From an uncultured Lachnospiraceae bacterium (lineage in GTDB: Bacteria; Bacillota; Clostridia; Lachnospirales; Lachnospiraceae), in contig CAJUGJ010000029.1 of NCBI GenBank assembly GCA_910586015.1, positions 11,069 through 30,345 on the forward strand: a stretch of DNA of 19,277 bases. Reading direction: 5' to 3'. Below are positions 1-6,757 of the stretch, piece after piece. The notes under the pieces were generated by a model that did no database searches, was not told where the DNA came from, and saw only the letters and a program-made list of their open reading frames with translations. The first letter of the stretch is position 1. Each line of letters starts with the position of its first letter. The translations under genes and the position numbers were made by a program.

Positions 1-90
1 AAGTTATCCACAATTTATCCACAGAGTTATCAACAGTGAAAAAAAGTTATCCACAGACTGTTGATAACTTTGGATCAAGTTATCAACAGT
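1..90. repeat. Origin module, copy 1
   Basis: About 90 bp that recurs at 132-221 with only two differences (G at 56 and 72 versus A at 187 and 203). It holds six DnaA boxes, five on the plus strand and one inverted, in a fixed order and spacing. The copy may extend beyond the left edge. Confidence 0.95.
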
Positions 91-131
91 AAAAAAGTGT
101 TTATTTTCAATGGGTTAGAGGGTGTTTAAAA

Positions 132-221
132 AAGTTATCCACAATTTATCCACAGAGTTATCAACAGTGAAAAAAAGTTATCCACAAACTGTTGATAACT
201 TTAGATCAAGTTATCAACAGT
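132..221. repeat. Origin module, copy 2
   Basis: Second copy of the six-box module, offset by 131 bp from the first. The 41-bp spacer between the copies (91-131) has no DnaA box. Similarity stops sharply after 221. Confidence 0.95.
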
Positions 222-236
222 TTTTATGAACACAAA

Positions 237-280
237 AGTTATCCACAATTTATCCACAATTTATCCACAATCTATCCACA
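237..280 (+). repeat. Four tandem 11-mers, each with a DnaA box
   Basis: Units of the form A(G/T)(T/C)TATCCACA repeat with an exact 11-bp period, with boxes at 239, 250, 261 and 272. The last box has one mismatch. The period is close to one helical turn, so bound DnaA molecules would sit on the same face. The AT-rich stretch lies directly to the right. Confidence 0.9.
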
Positions 281-335
281 ATGACCTTCAAAAAATAAAT
301 TTTAAAGTTTTCGAAATAAAGGAATAAACTTTTGG

Positions 336-364
336 TTGATTTTCAGGAAATTAAGAGGTATAAT
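336..364 (+). promoter_or_regulatory. Sigma-A-type promoter of the chemoreceptor gene
   Basis: TTGATT at 336-341 and a perfect TATAAT at 359-364, separated by 17 bp. It directly follows the origin AT-rich region and precedes the gene at 407, leaving a leader of about 35 nt with AAGGAG at 393-398. Confidence 0.8.
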
Positions 365-406
365 AAAAGCGGAAAATTGTTAAGTATTTTTTAAGGAGAA
401 AATTCT

Positions 407-2098
407 ATGATAAAGTATTTGAAGAATTTTAGTGTACAAAAAAAGATTGGAGTAGTAGCGGCAACAAGTATAGGAATGTTTTTTATTGCAATTATTGTAA
501 GTTTTATCTGTCTTACTATGGTTGGTGGAACTATGAAAGATTTCTACGACAGACCATTTGTAAATAGTAACACACAAATGGAAATTCGCAGACATATGCA
601 CTATATTGGTAAAACAGTTTTATTAGGAATTGTTACTGACGATGAAACTCTTCGCAATCAGAGAATTGAAGAAGCAGATAAGACAATGGACGAGATGGAA
701 GCGGCTATGGATCGGCTTCAGAAAACATTTTTGGATAAGAATTTATTAAAAGAAGTAGATACTATTTATACAAAGTTTAAAGAGAGCCATAAACAGATGG
801 AAGCGTTATTAATGGCGAACCATCGAGCAGAAGCAAGAACCCTTTTGGAAGGCGAGTATATGACTTTGACTGTCCAATTACAGGATATATTAAAAGATGT
901 TGGTACTATTGCAAACAATAATGCAGAAATTGCTTATTCGTCTTCTCGAAGAACGACTCTTATAGCATATATTTCTTTACTTTCTATTTCCCTTTTGGCT
1001 ATTTTAGTCAGCATTGTTTTAATTAAGCAGTTAGGAAAACTCATTATGAGTCCAATTGATGAATTAAAGAATGTGGCTTCTGATATCGCACAAGGAAAAT
1101 TGGAAGTAACTATAGATTATGAGTCAAATGACGAATTGGGACAGTTGGCAGAATCTTTCCGTAAAACCTGTGAGTTTTTAAAGGGAATTATCAATGATTT
1201 ATCAAAAATTATCGAAGAGCTAAAAAATGGAAATTACAATGTAAAATCTCAAAATAGAGGTTTTTATATTGGAGATTTTAAATCTATTTTGCTTGATATT
1301 CAAGAGATGAAAAAAAAGCAGAGCAGTGTTATGAGAAAAATCAGTGAAGCTTCTCAACAGGTATCATTAGGATCAGAGCAGATGGCAACAAGTGCACAAT
1401 CTTTGGCAGAAGGTGCAACCGAACAGGCAGGTGCGGTACAACAGCTCACTGCTACTATTGAAAATATTACTACTATTACCGAACAAAATTCAGAAGAAGC
1501 ATTAAAATCCTATGAATCATCAGAACAATATCTTGCAATGGCAGAAACAAGCCGAAAGCAGATGGAAGAACTATATAACTCTATGGAACATATTGATGCT
1601 GCTTCCAGACAGATTGAAACAATTATTGTAGAGATTGAGGACATTGCTTCTCAAACCAATTTACTATCCTTAAATGCTTCTATTGAAGCTGCAAGAGCAG
1701 GAGAAGCAGGAAGAGGATTTTCGGTTGTAGCTGCTCAAATTAGTAAACTTGCTTCTGACAGTGCGGATTCTGCTGGAAGAACTAGAGATTTGATTATGAA
1801 GAGTTTAGAAGAAGTAGATAATGGTAATATCATAACAAAACGTGCTCAAGAAGGACTTGCTGATATTATTAATGGAATTGATGTATTAGCAAATGCAACA
1901 AAACAGTCAAGTGAAAATTTCAAATCGCAGGTTTCAACTATGCTTGAAATTGAAAGAGGAATTGAACAGATTTCAATGGTGGTTCAAAATAACTCTGCGG
2001 AAGCACAACAAACTTCTTCGACAAGCGAAGAACTGTCAGCTCAGGCAAATACATTAAATGATTTAATGAGACAATTTAATTTACTCGAGGAAGAGTAA
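407..2098 (+). CDS. Methyl-accepting chemotaxis protein (transmembrane chemoreceptor)
   Basis: This 563-residue chemoreceptor should sense a ligand outside the membrane and control the CheA/CheW kinase complex inside. Order of parts: short cytoplasmic start; membrane segment about residues 16-40; helical outer region about 41-182 of the four-helix-bundle type; second membrane segment about 183-206; HAMP linker about 207-262; a helical stretch; then the coiled-coil signalling domain to the end. The kinase-contacting hairpin tip is clear around residues 410-437 (ASQTNLLSLNASIEAARAGE). There is no C-terminal NWETF-type tether for CheR. The ATG has AAGGAG eight bases upstream. It has its own promoter and terminator, so it is a single-gene unit. 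No che or flagellar genes are in the window. Its place between oriC and rpmH is unusual. The ligand cannot be predicted. Confidence 0.95.
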   Translation: MIKYLKNFSVQKKIGVVAATSIGMFFIAIIVSFICLTMVGGTMKDFYDRPFVNSNTQMEIRRHMHYIGKTVLLGIVTDDETLRNQRIEEADKTMDEMEAAMDRLQKTFLDKNLLKEVDTIYTKFKESHKQMEALLMANHRAEARTLLEGEYMTLTVQLQDILKDVGTIANNNAEIAYSSSRRTTLIAYISLLSISLLAILVSIVLIKQLGKLIMSPIDELKNVASDIAQGKLEVTIDYESNDELGQLAESFRKTCEFLKGIINDLSKIIEELKNGNYNVKSQNRGFYIGDFKSILLDIQEMKKKQSSVMRKISEASQQVSLGSEQMATSAQSLAEGATEQAGAVQQLTATIENITTITEQNSEEALKSYESSEQYLAMAETSRKQMEELYNSMEHIDAASRQIETIIVEIEDIASQTNLLSLNASIEAARAGEAGRGFSVVAAQISKLASDSADSAGRTRDLIMKSLEEVDNGNIITKRAQEGLADIINGIDVLANATKQSSENFKSQVSTMLEIERGIEQISMVVQNNSAEAQQTSSTSEELSAQANTLNDLMRQFNLLEEE

Positions 2099-2106
2099 GA
2101 ACATAT

Positions 2107-2170
2107 GAAAAGGGGCTGTCACAGAATAAAATTTGAAATTCGAAATTTATTTTGTGATAGTCCCTTTTTT
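2107..2170 (+). terminator. Intrinsic terminator after the chemoreceptor gene
   Basis: A long hairpin with arms built on GGGGCTGTCACAGAATAAAATTT and the matching AAATT...TTTTGTGATAGTCCC, small loop near 2136-2141, followed by TTTTTT at 2165-2170. The A-run on the left means it could also stop leftward transcription. Confidence 0.88.
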
Positions 2171-2186
2171 ATTTTGAAAAATGTGC

Positions 2187-2215
2187 TTGACGGAAACTAA
2201 CTTTGAGCATATAAT
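2187..2215 (+). promoter_or_regulatory. Sigma-A-type promoter of rpmH
   Basis: TTGACG at 2187-2192 and a perfect TATAAT at 2210-2215 with 17-bp spacing. The leader to the rpmH ATG is about 88 nt, long for a 44-codon gene. Confidence 0.9.
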
Positions 2216-2309
2216 AGTAATGCTATTTACAGAAATTTTCTACCATGAAGGGAACGGCTAAGAAATTTTTTGTTTCACAGCAAGAGGTAATTAAGGAGGT
2301 GTAACTACT

Positions 2310-2444
2310 ATGAAAATGACATTTCAGCCAAAAAAGAGAAGCAGAAGTAAAGTACATGGCTTCCGCAAGAGAATGAGAACTGCGAATGGACGTAAGGTGT
2401 TAGCTGCAAGAAGAGCAAAGGGAAGACACAAATTATCTGCTTAG
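2310..2444 (+). CDS. rpmH: 50S ribosomal protein L34
   Basis: Forty-four codons starting MKMTFQPKKRSRSKVHGFRK and ending KGRHKLSA. This is the standard length and sequence pattern of L34: the TFQP start, the basic KVHGFRKRM core and the RRAKGR tail. It is a small Arg/Lys-rich structural protein of the large ribosomal subunit. A very strong AAGGAGGT at 2293-2300 sits nine bases before the ATG. It is first in the classic rpmH-rnpA-yidD-yidC-jag run. A hairpin overlapping its stop codon may limit readthrough into rnpA. Confidence 0.98.
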   Translation: MKMTFQPKKRSRSKVHGFRKRMRTANGRKVLAARRAKGRHKLSA

Positions 2445-2471
2445 GTCGCATTTATGTGACCTTTCTTCTTT
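2444..2471 (+). terminator. Attenuator-like hairpin between rpmH and rnpA
   Basis: GGTCGCA (2444-2450), TTTA loop, TGTGACC (2455-2461) form a 7-bp stem with one G-T pair, followed by the pyrimidine-rich TTCTTCTTTC. The first G is the last base of the rpmH stop codon. It is probably a partial terminator, since rnpA has no obvious promoter of its own. Confidence 0.6.
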
Positions 2472-2501
2472 CAACGATGAAGAACAAAGATTCTGGGGAG
2501 A

Positions 2502-2858
2502 ATGACATTGACAGAATCATTAAAAAAACGAGATCAGTTTTCATATGTATATCAAAATGGTAAATCCTATGCGAATAAACAGTTAGTAATGTATATTGTT
2601 TTAAATGGATTATCGAAAAACAGAATAGGGATATCTGTCAGCAAGAAAGTTGGAAATAGTGTAGTTAGACACAGAATCACAAGATTGATTCGGGAAAGCT
2701 GCAGATTAAAAGAATCTATGTTGAAAACCGGATTTGACATAGTAGTAGTAGCAAGAGCAGGAGCAAAGGGAAAGAATTATTCAGAAATGGAACATTCCTT
2801 TCTGCATTTGATGGGGCTACATCAGCTCCTTATAGAAGATGAAAATAGTTGGGTATGA
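2502..2858 (+). CDS. rnpA: Ribonuclease P protein component
   Basis: About 118 residues, basic, the usual size of the protein subunit of RNase P, which helps the catalytic RNA bind and trim the 5' leader of precursor tRNAs. The family core is visible: RIGISVSKKVG, then the helix VVRHRITRLIRE. That helix corresponds to the conserved RNR motif (usual form RNRIKR), here with His and Thr at two of the usual Asn and Lys places. The ESLKK start and the late hydrophobic helix also fit. Start choice is uncertain: GGGGAG at 2495-2500 is only one base from the ATG at 2502 but seven bases from an in-frame TTG at 2508, which would give a product two residues shorter. It overlaps yidD by four bases (ATGA). 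Confidence 0.96.
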   Translation: MTLTESLKKRDQFSYVYQNGKSYANKQLVMYIVLNGLSKNRIGISVSKKVGNSVVRHRITRLIRESCRLKESMLKTGFDIVVVARAGAKGKNYSEMEHSFLHLMGLHQLLIEDENSWV

Positions 2859-3070
2859 TGAAACGAGTTTTAATTTGGCTTATAAGATTATATCAAAGGT
2901 ATCTTTCTCCTAGAAAGGGAAGATCGACATGTATTTATATACCAACCTGCTCTAAGTATGCTTTAGAGGCACTAGAAAAATATGGTGTGCTCAAAGGAAG
3001 TTATCTTGCGATACGCAGAATTTTAAGATGTCATCCTTTTGCAAGAGGGGGATTTGACCCTGTGCCATAG
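2855..3070 (+). CDS. yidD: Membrane protein insertion efficiency factor YidD
   Basis: A small basic protein of 71 residues, the normal length of YidD, a membrane-associated partner of the YidC insertase. Family marks are RLYQRYLSP near the start, CIYIPTCSKYALEALEKYG in the middle with the two conserved cysteines, and RRILRCHPFARGGFDPVP at the end. The chosen ATG at 2855 overlaps the rnpA stop as ATGA, which suggests translational coupling. A second ATG at 2858 and an upstream TTG at 2849 are also possible, and no strong ribosome site decides among them. The 3' end of the gene forms part of a terminator-like structure. Confidence 0.95.
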   Translation: MMKRVLIWLIRLYQRYLSPRKGRSTCIYIPTCSKYALEALEKYGVLKGSYLAIRRILRCHPFARGGFDPVP

Positions 3071-3086
3071 GGGACATCTTTTTTTA
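3025..3086 (+). terminator. Terminator-like structure at the end of yidD
   Basis: AAGATGTC (3025-3032) inside yidD pairs perfectly with GACATCTT (3073-3080), and seven T bases run from 3079 to 3085. The enclosed loop holds a smaller CCCT/AGGG hairpin at 3058-3072. It lies between yidD and yidC, so any stop is probably partial. Confidence 0.5.
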
Positions 3087-3117
3087 TTGAAGTATTGCCG
3101 CTCCAAGGAGGAAAAAT

Positions 3118-4398
3118 TTGTTGAACTTAATGTTTTTAACACAGCAGGGAGGCATTTTAAAGCCTTTTGCTTGGATCATGGGAAAAATTCTCAATGCGAT
3201 TTATGAGCTGGTAAGTCTTGTTGGTATTCATAATATCGCTATATGTATTGTTATTTTTACATTAGTTATTAAAATGTTAATGTTGCCTTTGACAATTAAG
3301 CAGCAAAAGTTTTCAAAACTTTCTTCCAAAATGAATCCTGAACTGACTAGAATTCAAGAGAAGTATAAAGGAAAAAAAGACGAAGCTTCTGTTCGTAAAC
3401 AACAGATGGAGATACAGGAAGTCTATGATAAATATGGTACAAATCCAATTGGAGGATGTTTACCACTTTTAATTACATTTCCAATTTTATTTGCTTTAAT
3501 TCGAGTGATATATGCTGTTCCAGCATATATTAATGATGTAAGAGATCTATATCTTGGAATTGCTAATGTAGTACAAGGAGTAGAAGGATATTCTACTCTA
3601 ATTAATGATTTTATTACGAATAATCAGATTGTATTGCAGATTAAATTTTCAGAAGATCCGATCTCTGCAATTCATCTGGTAGATGTCTTTTCTAATTTTA
3701 ATATGTTCAACTGGTCGAATTTTTTTGAAATAGAACAATTTGCTGCAATTCAGAATGTGGTTACGAATATTGATGGTTTAACAGTTAATGAAGTAGTTTC
3801 TCAGATTGAACATATTAATAGTTTCATTCTTGGAATGAATATCTTAGATCGTCCGGGATGGCAGTTTCCTGGAATATTAATACCAATTATTGCAACAGTT
3901 TTCTATTATTTACAGAGTAAATTAGCAATGTCTAGTAATGCTGGTTCTACAGTGGACAACCCTGGTATGCAGACTATGAAAATGATGAATACGGTTATGC
4001 CTGTTATCTCTGGTATCTTTTGTGTATTTATACCAATTGGTGTTGGAATTTACTGGATAGCCGGAAGTGCACTTCAAGTTTTACAACAAATTTTTATTAA
4101 TCGCTATATGGATAAAATTGATGTTGATGAGTTGATTGAGAAAAGTGTAGCAAAATCAAATAAGCGAAAAGCAAAGATGGGAATTGAAACTGGAACAAAG
4201 ATGGCAAGTGTAGCAAAGACTTCGACAAAAGGAATCGATACAAAAGATACTTATGAACAGCCTTTGAAAAAGCCAACTCCACCAACAAGTGGAAAAAAAG
4301 GTGGAGAAAATTATAAACGAAGAGACATTTCCTATAGTGCAAGTAATATTGCGGCCAATGCCAATATCCTAAAAGATAGGGATAAGGGGGAGAAGTAG
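3118..4398 (+). CDS. yidC: Membrane protein insertase YidC/Oxa1 family
   Basis: A 426-residue polytopic membrane protein of the YidC/Oxa1/Alb3 family, which inserts proteins into the membrane alone or with SecYEG. Membrane segments are seen near residues 36-58, 113-137, 250-270 and 285-328. Conserved pieces are MLPLTIKQQK after the first segment and NPIGGCLPLLITFPI before the second. The groove arginine of the first segment in Bacillus and E. coli is here Lys52. The outside loop between the second and third segments is large, about 110 residues (138-248). The tail after residue 330 is long and Lys-rich, as in family members that contact ribosomes. No lipoprotein signal is seen. AAGGAGG at 3105-3111 supports a TTG start at 3118 or the adjacent TTG at 3121. 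jag follows after one base. Confidence 0.95.
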   Translation: MLNLMFLTQQGGILKPFAWIMGKILNAIYELVSLVGIHNIAICIVIFTLVIKMLMLPLTIKQQKFSKLSSKMNPELTRIQEKYKGKKDEASVRKQQMEIQEVYDKYGTNPIGGCLPLLITFPILFALIRVIYAVPAYINDVRDLYLGIANVVQGVEGYSTLINDFITNNQIVLQIKFSEDPISAIHLVDVFSNFNMFNWSNFFEIEQFAAIQNVVTNIDGLTVNEVVSQIEHINSFILGMNILDRPGWQFPGILIPIIATVFYYLQSKLAMSSNAGSTVDNPGMQTMKMMNTVMPVISGIFCVFIPIGVGIYWIAGSALQVLQQIFINRYMDKIDVDELIEKSVAKSNKRKAKMGIETGTKMASVAKTSTKGIDTKDTYEQPLKKPTPPTSGKKGGENYKRRDISYSASNIAANANILKDRDKGEK

Positions 4399-4399
4399 A

Positions 4400-5254
4400 A
4401 TGGAAGAATGGAAAGAGTTTACTGCTAAAACAGTAGATGAAGCGGTTACAGAAGCATTGGTAAAGTTAGGAACAACAAGTGATAGATTAGAAGTTGAAAT
4501 AATTGAAAAAGAATCCAGAGGTGTACTGAAATGGTTTAGTAAACCTGCTAAGATTCGTGCTAGAAGGAAAGAACTGACCATTGAGGAAACAGCACAACAG
4601 TTTTTACAACGTGTTTTTAAAGCAATGGGGCTTCAGGCACAGTTACAAATTCAATATAACAAGGAAGAACAAATTGTAGATATTAATATTGTTGGAGATG
4701 ATATGGGGGTTTTGATTGGAAAGAGAGGACAGACATTAGATTCTTTGCAATATCTTACCAGTCTAGTAATTAATAAAAATCAGGAAGACTATTTAAAGGT
4801 CAAACTCGACACAGAAAATTATCGAGAAAGAAGAAAAGAAACTCTTGAAAATCTCGCCAAAAATATTGCTTATAAAGTAAAAAAGACACATAAATCAGTA
4901 GCATTAGAGCCTATGAATCCCTATGAACGAAGAATTATTCATTCTGCCCTGCAAAATGATAAATATGTGGAAACTCACAGTGAAGGCGAAGAACCATACC
5001 GTAAAGTAGTTGTGACATTAAAAAAGGGAGTTCGTGAATGGAATCATAACAGTTATAATACAAAAAGATATCGTGCTAATGATTCCAAGAGAGAATTTAC
5101 TAAAAAGTATGGGGCAAACACAAAAGACTACAGTACAGACTATAAAAAGGATTATGCTGCATACTTGGAACAGAAAAAAGCGGCAAAAGCGGCTGCGTTA
5201 AATGGAAAAGCCTCTGAGAAAGAAAAGGAAGTTGAAAAAACGCAGGAAGCATAA
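4400..5254 (+). CDS. jag: RNA-binding protein Jag/KhpB (Jag_N-KH-R3H)
   Basis: A 284-residue cytoplasmic RNA-binding protein, the usual neighbour of yidC. Domains: Jag_N about residues 3-51, a type II-like KH domain about 75-140 with the GKRG loop at 107-110, and an R3H domain about 141-208 carrying NPYERRIIHSAL with the R and H of the name motif at 177 and 181. The last about 75 residues are a low-complexity tail rich in Lys, Tyr and Ala. In other Firmicutes this protein (Jag, EloR or KhpB) acts with KhpA on RNA and affects cell elongation and division. That role is known for relatives and is inferred here. GGGGGAG lies just before the ATG, and the start is one base after the yidC stop. Confidence 0.95.
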   Translation: MEEWKEFTAKTVDEAVTEALVKLGTTSDRLEVEIIEKESRGVLKWFSKPAKIRARRKELTIEETAQQFLQRVFKAMGLQAQLQIQYNKEEQIVDINIVGDDMGVLIGKRGQTLDSLQYLTSLVINKNQEDYLKVKLDTENYRERRKETLENLAKNIAYKVKKTHKSVALEPMNPYERRIIHSALQNDKYVETHSEGEEPYRKVVVTLKKGVREWNHNSYNTKRYRANDSKREFTKKYGANTKDYSTDYKKDYAAYLEQKKAAKAAALNGKASEKEKEVEKTQEA

Positions 5255-5256
5255 AA

Positions 5257-5303
5257 AAGGGCTGTTGTGGCAAATCAAAATGCTACAGCAGCCTTACTTA
5301 ATT
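5257..5303. terminator. Hairpin between jag and mnmE, partial terminator
   Basis: GGCTGTTGTGGCA (5260-5272) pairs with TGCTACAGCAGCC (5281-5293), 13 bp with two G-T pairs. The plus-strand T-tail is broken (TTACTTAATTT) but the A-run at 5253-5258 would give a good T-tail for leftward RNA. Rightward stop strength is doubtful. Confidence 0.6.
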
Positions 5304-5333
5304 TAAAGATCATAAAAAAAGGTGGCATTTAAT

Positions 5334-6737
5334 ATGGAGATGGATACAATTGCAGCAATCGCAACTGCACCTGGAATGGCAGGTATCAGTATTATACGAG
5401 TCAGTGGTCAAAAGGCGATAGAGATTGTAGATACTATATTTAAAACAAAAGATGGAAATTCAATCCTTTCTACAATGAAAAGTCATACAATACGCTATGG
5501 GTATATTTATGATAAAGATACTATCATTGATGAAGTATTAGTACTTTATATGGCGGCACCTCACAGTTATACGAAAGAAGATGTGGTAGAAATTGACTGT
5601 CATGGAGGAACACTTGTCACAAGAAAAATTCTTGAAACCGTGATCCGTCATGGAGCAAGTTTAGCACAACCGGGAGAGTTTACAAAACGTGCTTTCTTAA
5701 ATGGAAGAATTGATCTTTCTCAAGCAGAGGCAGTTATGGATCTTATCTATGCAAAAAATGAAGCGGCAAGAAAAAATTCATTACAACAGTTAAGAGGAAG
5801 TCTTTTAGAAAAAGTACGTTTTCTACGGGAGATGATACTTCGTGATACTGCCTATATTGAAGCGGCGTTAGATGATCCAGAACATATGTCTTTTGAAGGT
5901 TTTTCTGATTGTTTTTTACAACATGTCAAAACAGAACTCTCTCAGATCAATGAATTAATTTCTACTGCGGATGATGGAAGAAAAATCAAAGAAGGATTAA
6001 GAACTGTTATTTTAGGAAAGCCAAATGTAGGAAAATCATCGTTGTTAAATCTTTTAGCTGGTGAAGAGAGAGCGATTGTTACAGAGATTGCAGGAACAAC
6101 AAGAGATACGATAGAAGAAGAGATTCGTCTAAATGGAATGACACTACTTTTAATGGATACTGCAGGAATTCGTGATACGATAGATAAGGTAGAACAAATT
6201 GGAGTAGAGAGAGCAAAAAGGGCAGCAAAAGAAGCAGATCTTATCTTATTTATGATAGATGGTTCGGTTGAATTTGATGAAAATGATATACAAATTCTTA
6301 CAATGCTGAATCAAAAAGAGGGTTCTATTCCTCCAGTAATTATTCTATTAAATAAAACAGATCTGACACAGATAGTAAAAGAGGAAGCCATTTTAGGTTG
6401 GATTGGAATGGAAAGTTCTATTCCTATCATTTCTTTTTCTGTTCGAAGACAGATCGGAATAAAAGAATTAGAAACAGCTATTGAAACACTTTATCTTCAA
6501 GGGGGAGTAAAAGAAAAAGAAGAGATTTATTTGACAAATTTACGTCAGAAGGAAGCTTTTGAGCAGGCAAGAGATAGTTTGTATCGCGTTTTGAAAAGTA
6601 TTGAAATAGGAATGTCTGAAGATTTTTATTCTATCGATTTAATGGACGCATATGAGGCACTTGGAAAGATTACAGGAGAATCTATGGATGAGGATCTTAT
6701 CAATACGATCTTTCGAGAATTTTGTATGGGAAAGTAA
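5334..6737 (+). CDS. mnmE: tRNA uridine-5-carboxymethylaminomethyl modification GTPase MnmE
   Basis: A 467-residue GTPase (also called TrmE) that works with MnmG to place the aminomethyl group on wobble uridine 34 of several tRNAs. The N-terminal tetrahydrofolate-binding domain starts DTIAAIATAPG and includes the signature GEFTKRAFLNGRIDLSQAEA. The inserted G domain shows GKPNVGKSS about 228-236, TTRDT about 255-259, DTAG about 275-278 and NKTD about 340-343. The protein ends FCMGK, the C-x-G-K form with the essential cysteine. The reading frame opens at a GTG at 5322, but AAAGGTGG at 5318-5325 is best spaced for the ATG at 5334, which also gives the usual N-terminus. mnmG follows 20 bases later. 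Confidence 0.97.
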   Translation: MEMDTIAAIATAPGMAGISIIRVSGQKAIEIVDTIFKTKDGNSILSTMKSHTIRYGYIYDKDTIIDEVLVLYMAAPHSYTKEDVVEIDCHGGTLVTRKILETVIRHGASLAQPGEFTKRAFLNGRIDLSQAEAVMDLIYAKNEAARKNSLQQLRGSLLEKVRFLREMILRDTAYIEAALDDPEHMSFEGFSDCFLQHVKTELSQINELISTADDGRKIKEGLRTVILGKPNVGKSSLLNLLAGEERAIVTEIAGTTRDTIEEEIRLNGMTLLLMDTAGIRDTIDKVEQIGVERAKRAAKEADLILFMIDGSVEFDENDIQILTMLNQKEGSIPPVIILLNKTDLTQIVKEEAILGWIGMESSIPIISFSVRRQIGIKELETAIETLYLQGGVKEKEEIYLTNLRQKEAFEQARDSLYRVLKSIEIGMSEDFYSIDLMDAYEALGKITGESMDEDLINTIFREFCMGK

Positions 6738-6757
6738 GACAGGAAATGGGGGTTAAT

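Larger units (their letters stand above)
1..330. other. oriC: Replication origin (oriC): DnaA-box cluster and AT-rich flank
   Basis: Exact TTATCCACA boxes start at 4, 15, 47, 135, 146, 178, 239, 250 and 261. TTATCAACA boxes start at 27, 80, 158 and 211 on the plus strand, and at 59 and 190 on the minus strand (TGTTGATAA). A one-mismatch box, CTATCCACA, starts at 272. Such a cluster beside rpmH is the established site of bacterial oriC, where DnaA binds and opens the duplex. A very AT-rich stretch (about 285-330) follows the last box and is a candidate unwinding element by inference. I saw no clear DnaA-trio there. dnaA is not in the window. The cluster runs into the left edge, so more boxes may lie outside. 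Confidence 0.93.

Noticed and set aside
1..280. Regular short repeats resembling a CRISPR array
   Set aside because: The repeated units are 9-11 bp DnaA boxes in both orientations with tiny, non-unique spacers, beside rpmH. This is an origin, not CRISPR.
4097..4581. Minus-strand open frames across the yidC end and jag start
   Set aside because: They lie opposite two clear family genes, have no ribosome sites and show composition typical of reversed Lys-rich coding sequence.
6722..6757. Upstream ATG for mnmG overlapping the end of mnmE
   Set aside because: It adds 12 residues not expected in the family and has no ribosome site, while GGGGG precedes the ATG at 6758.
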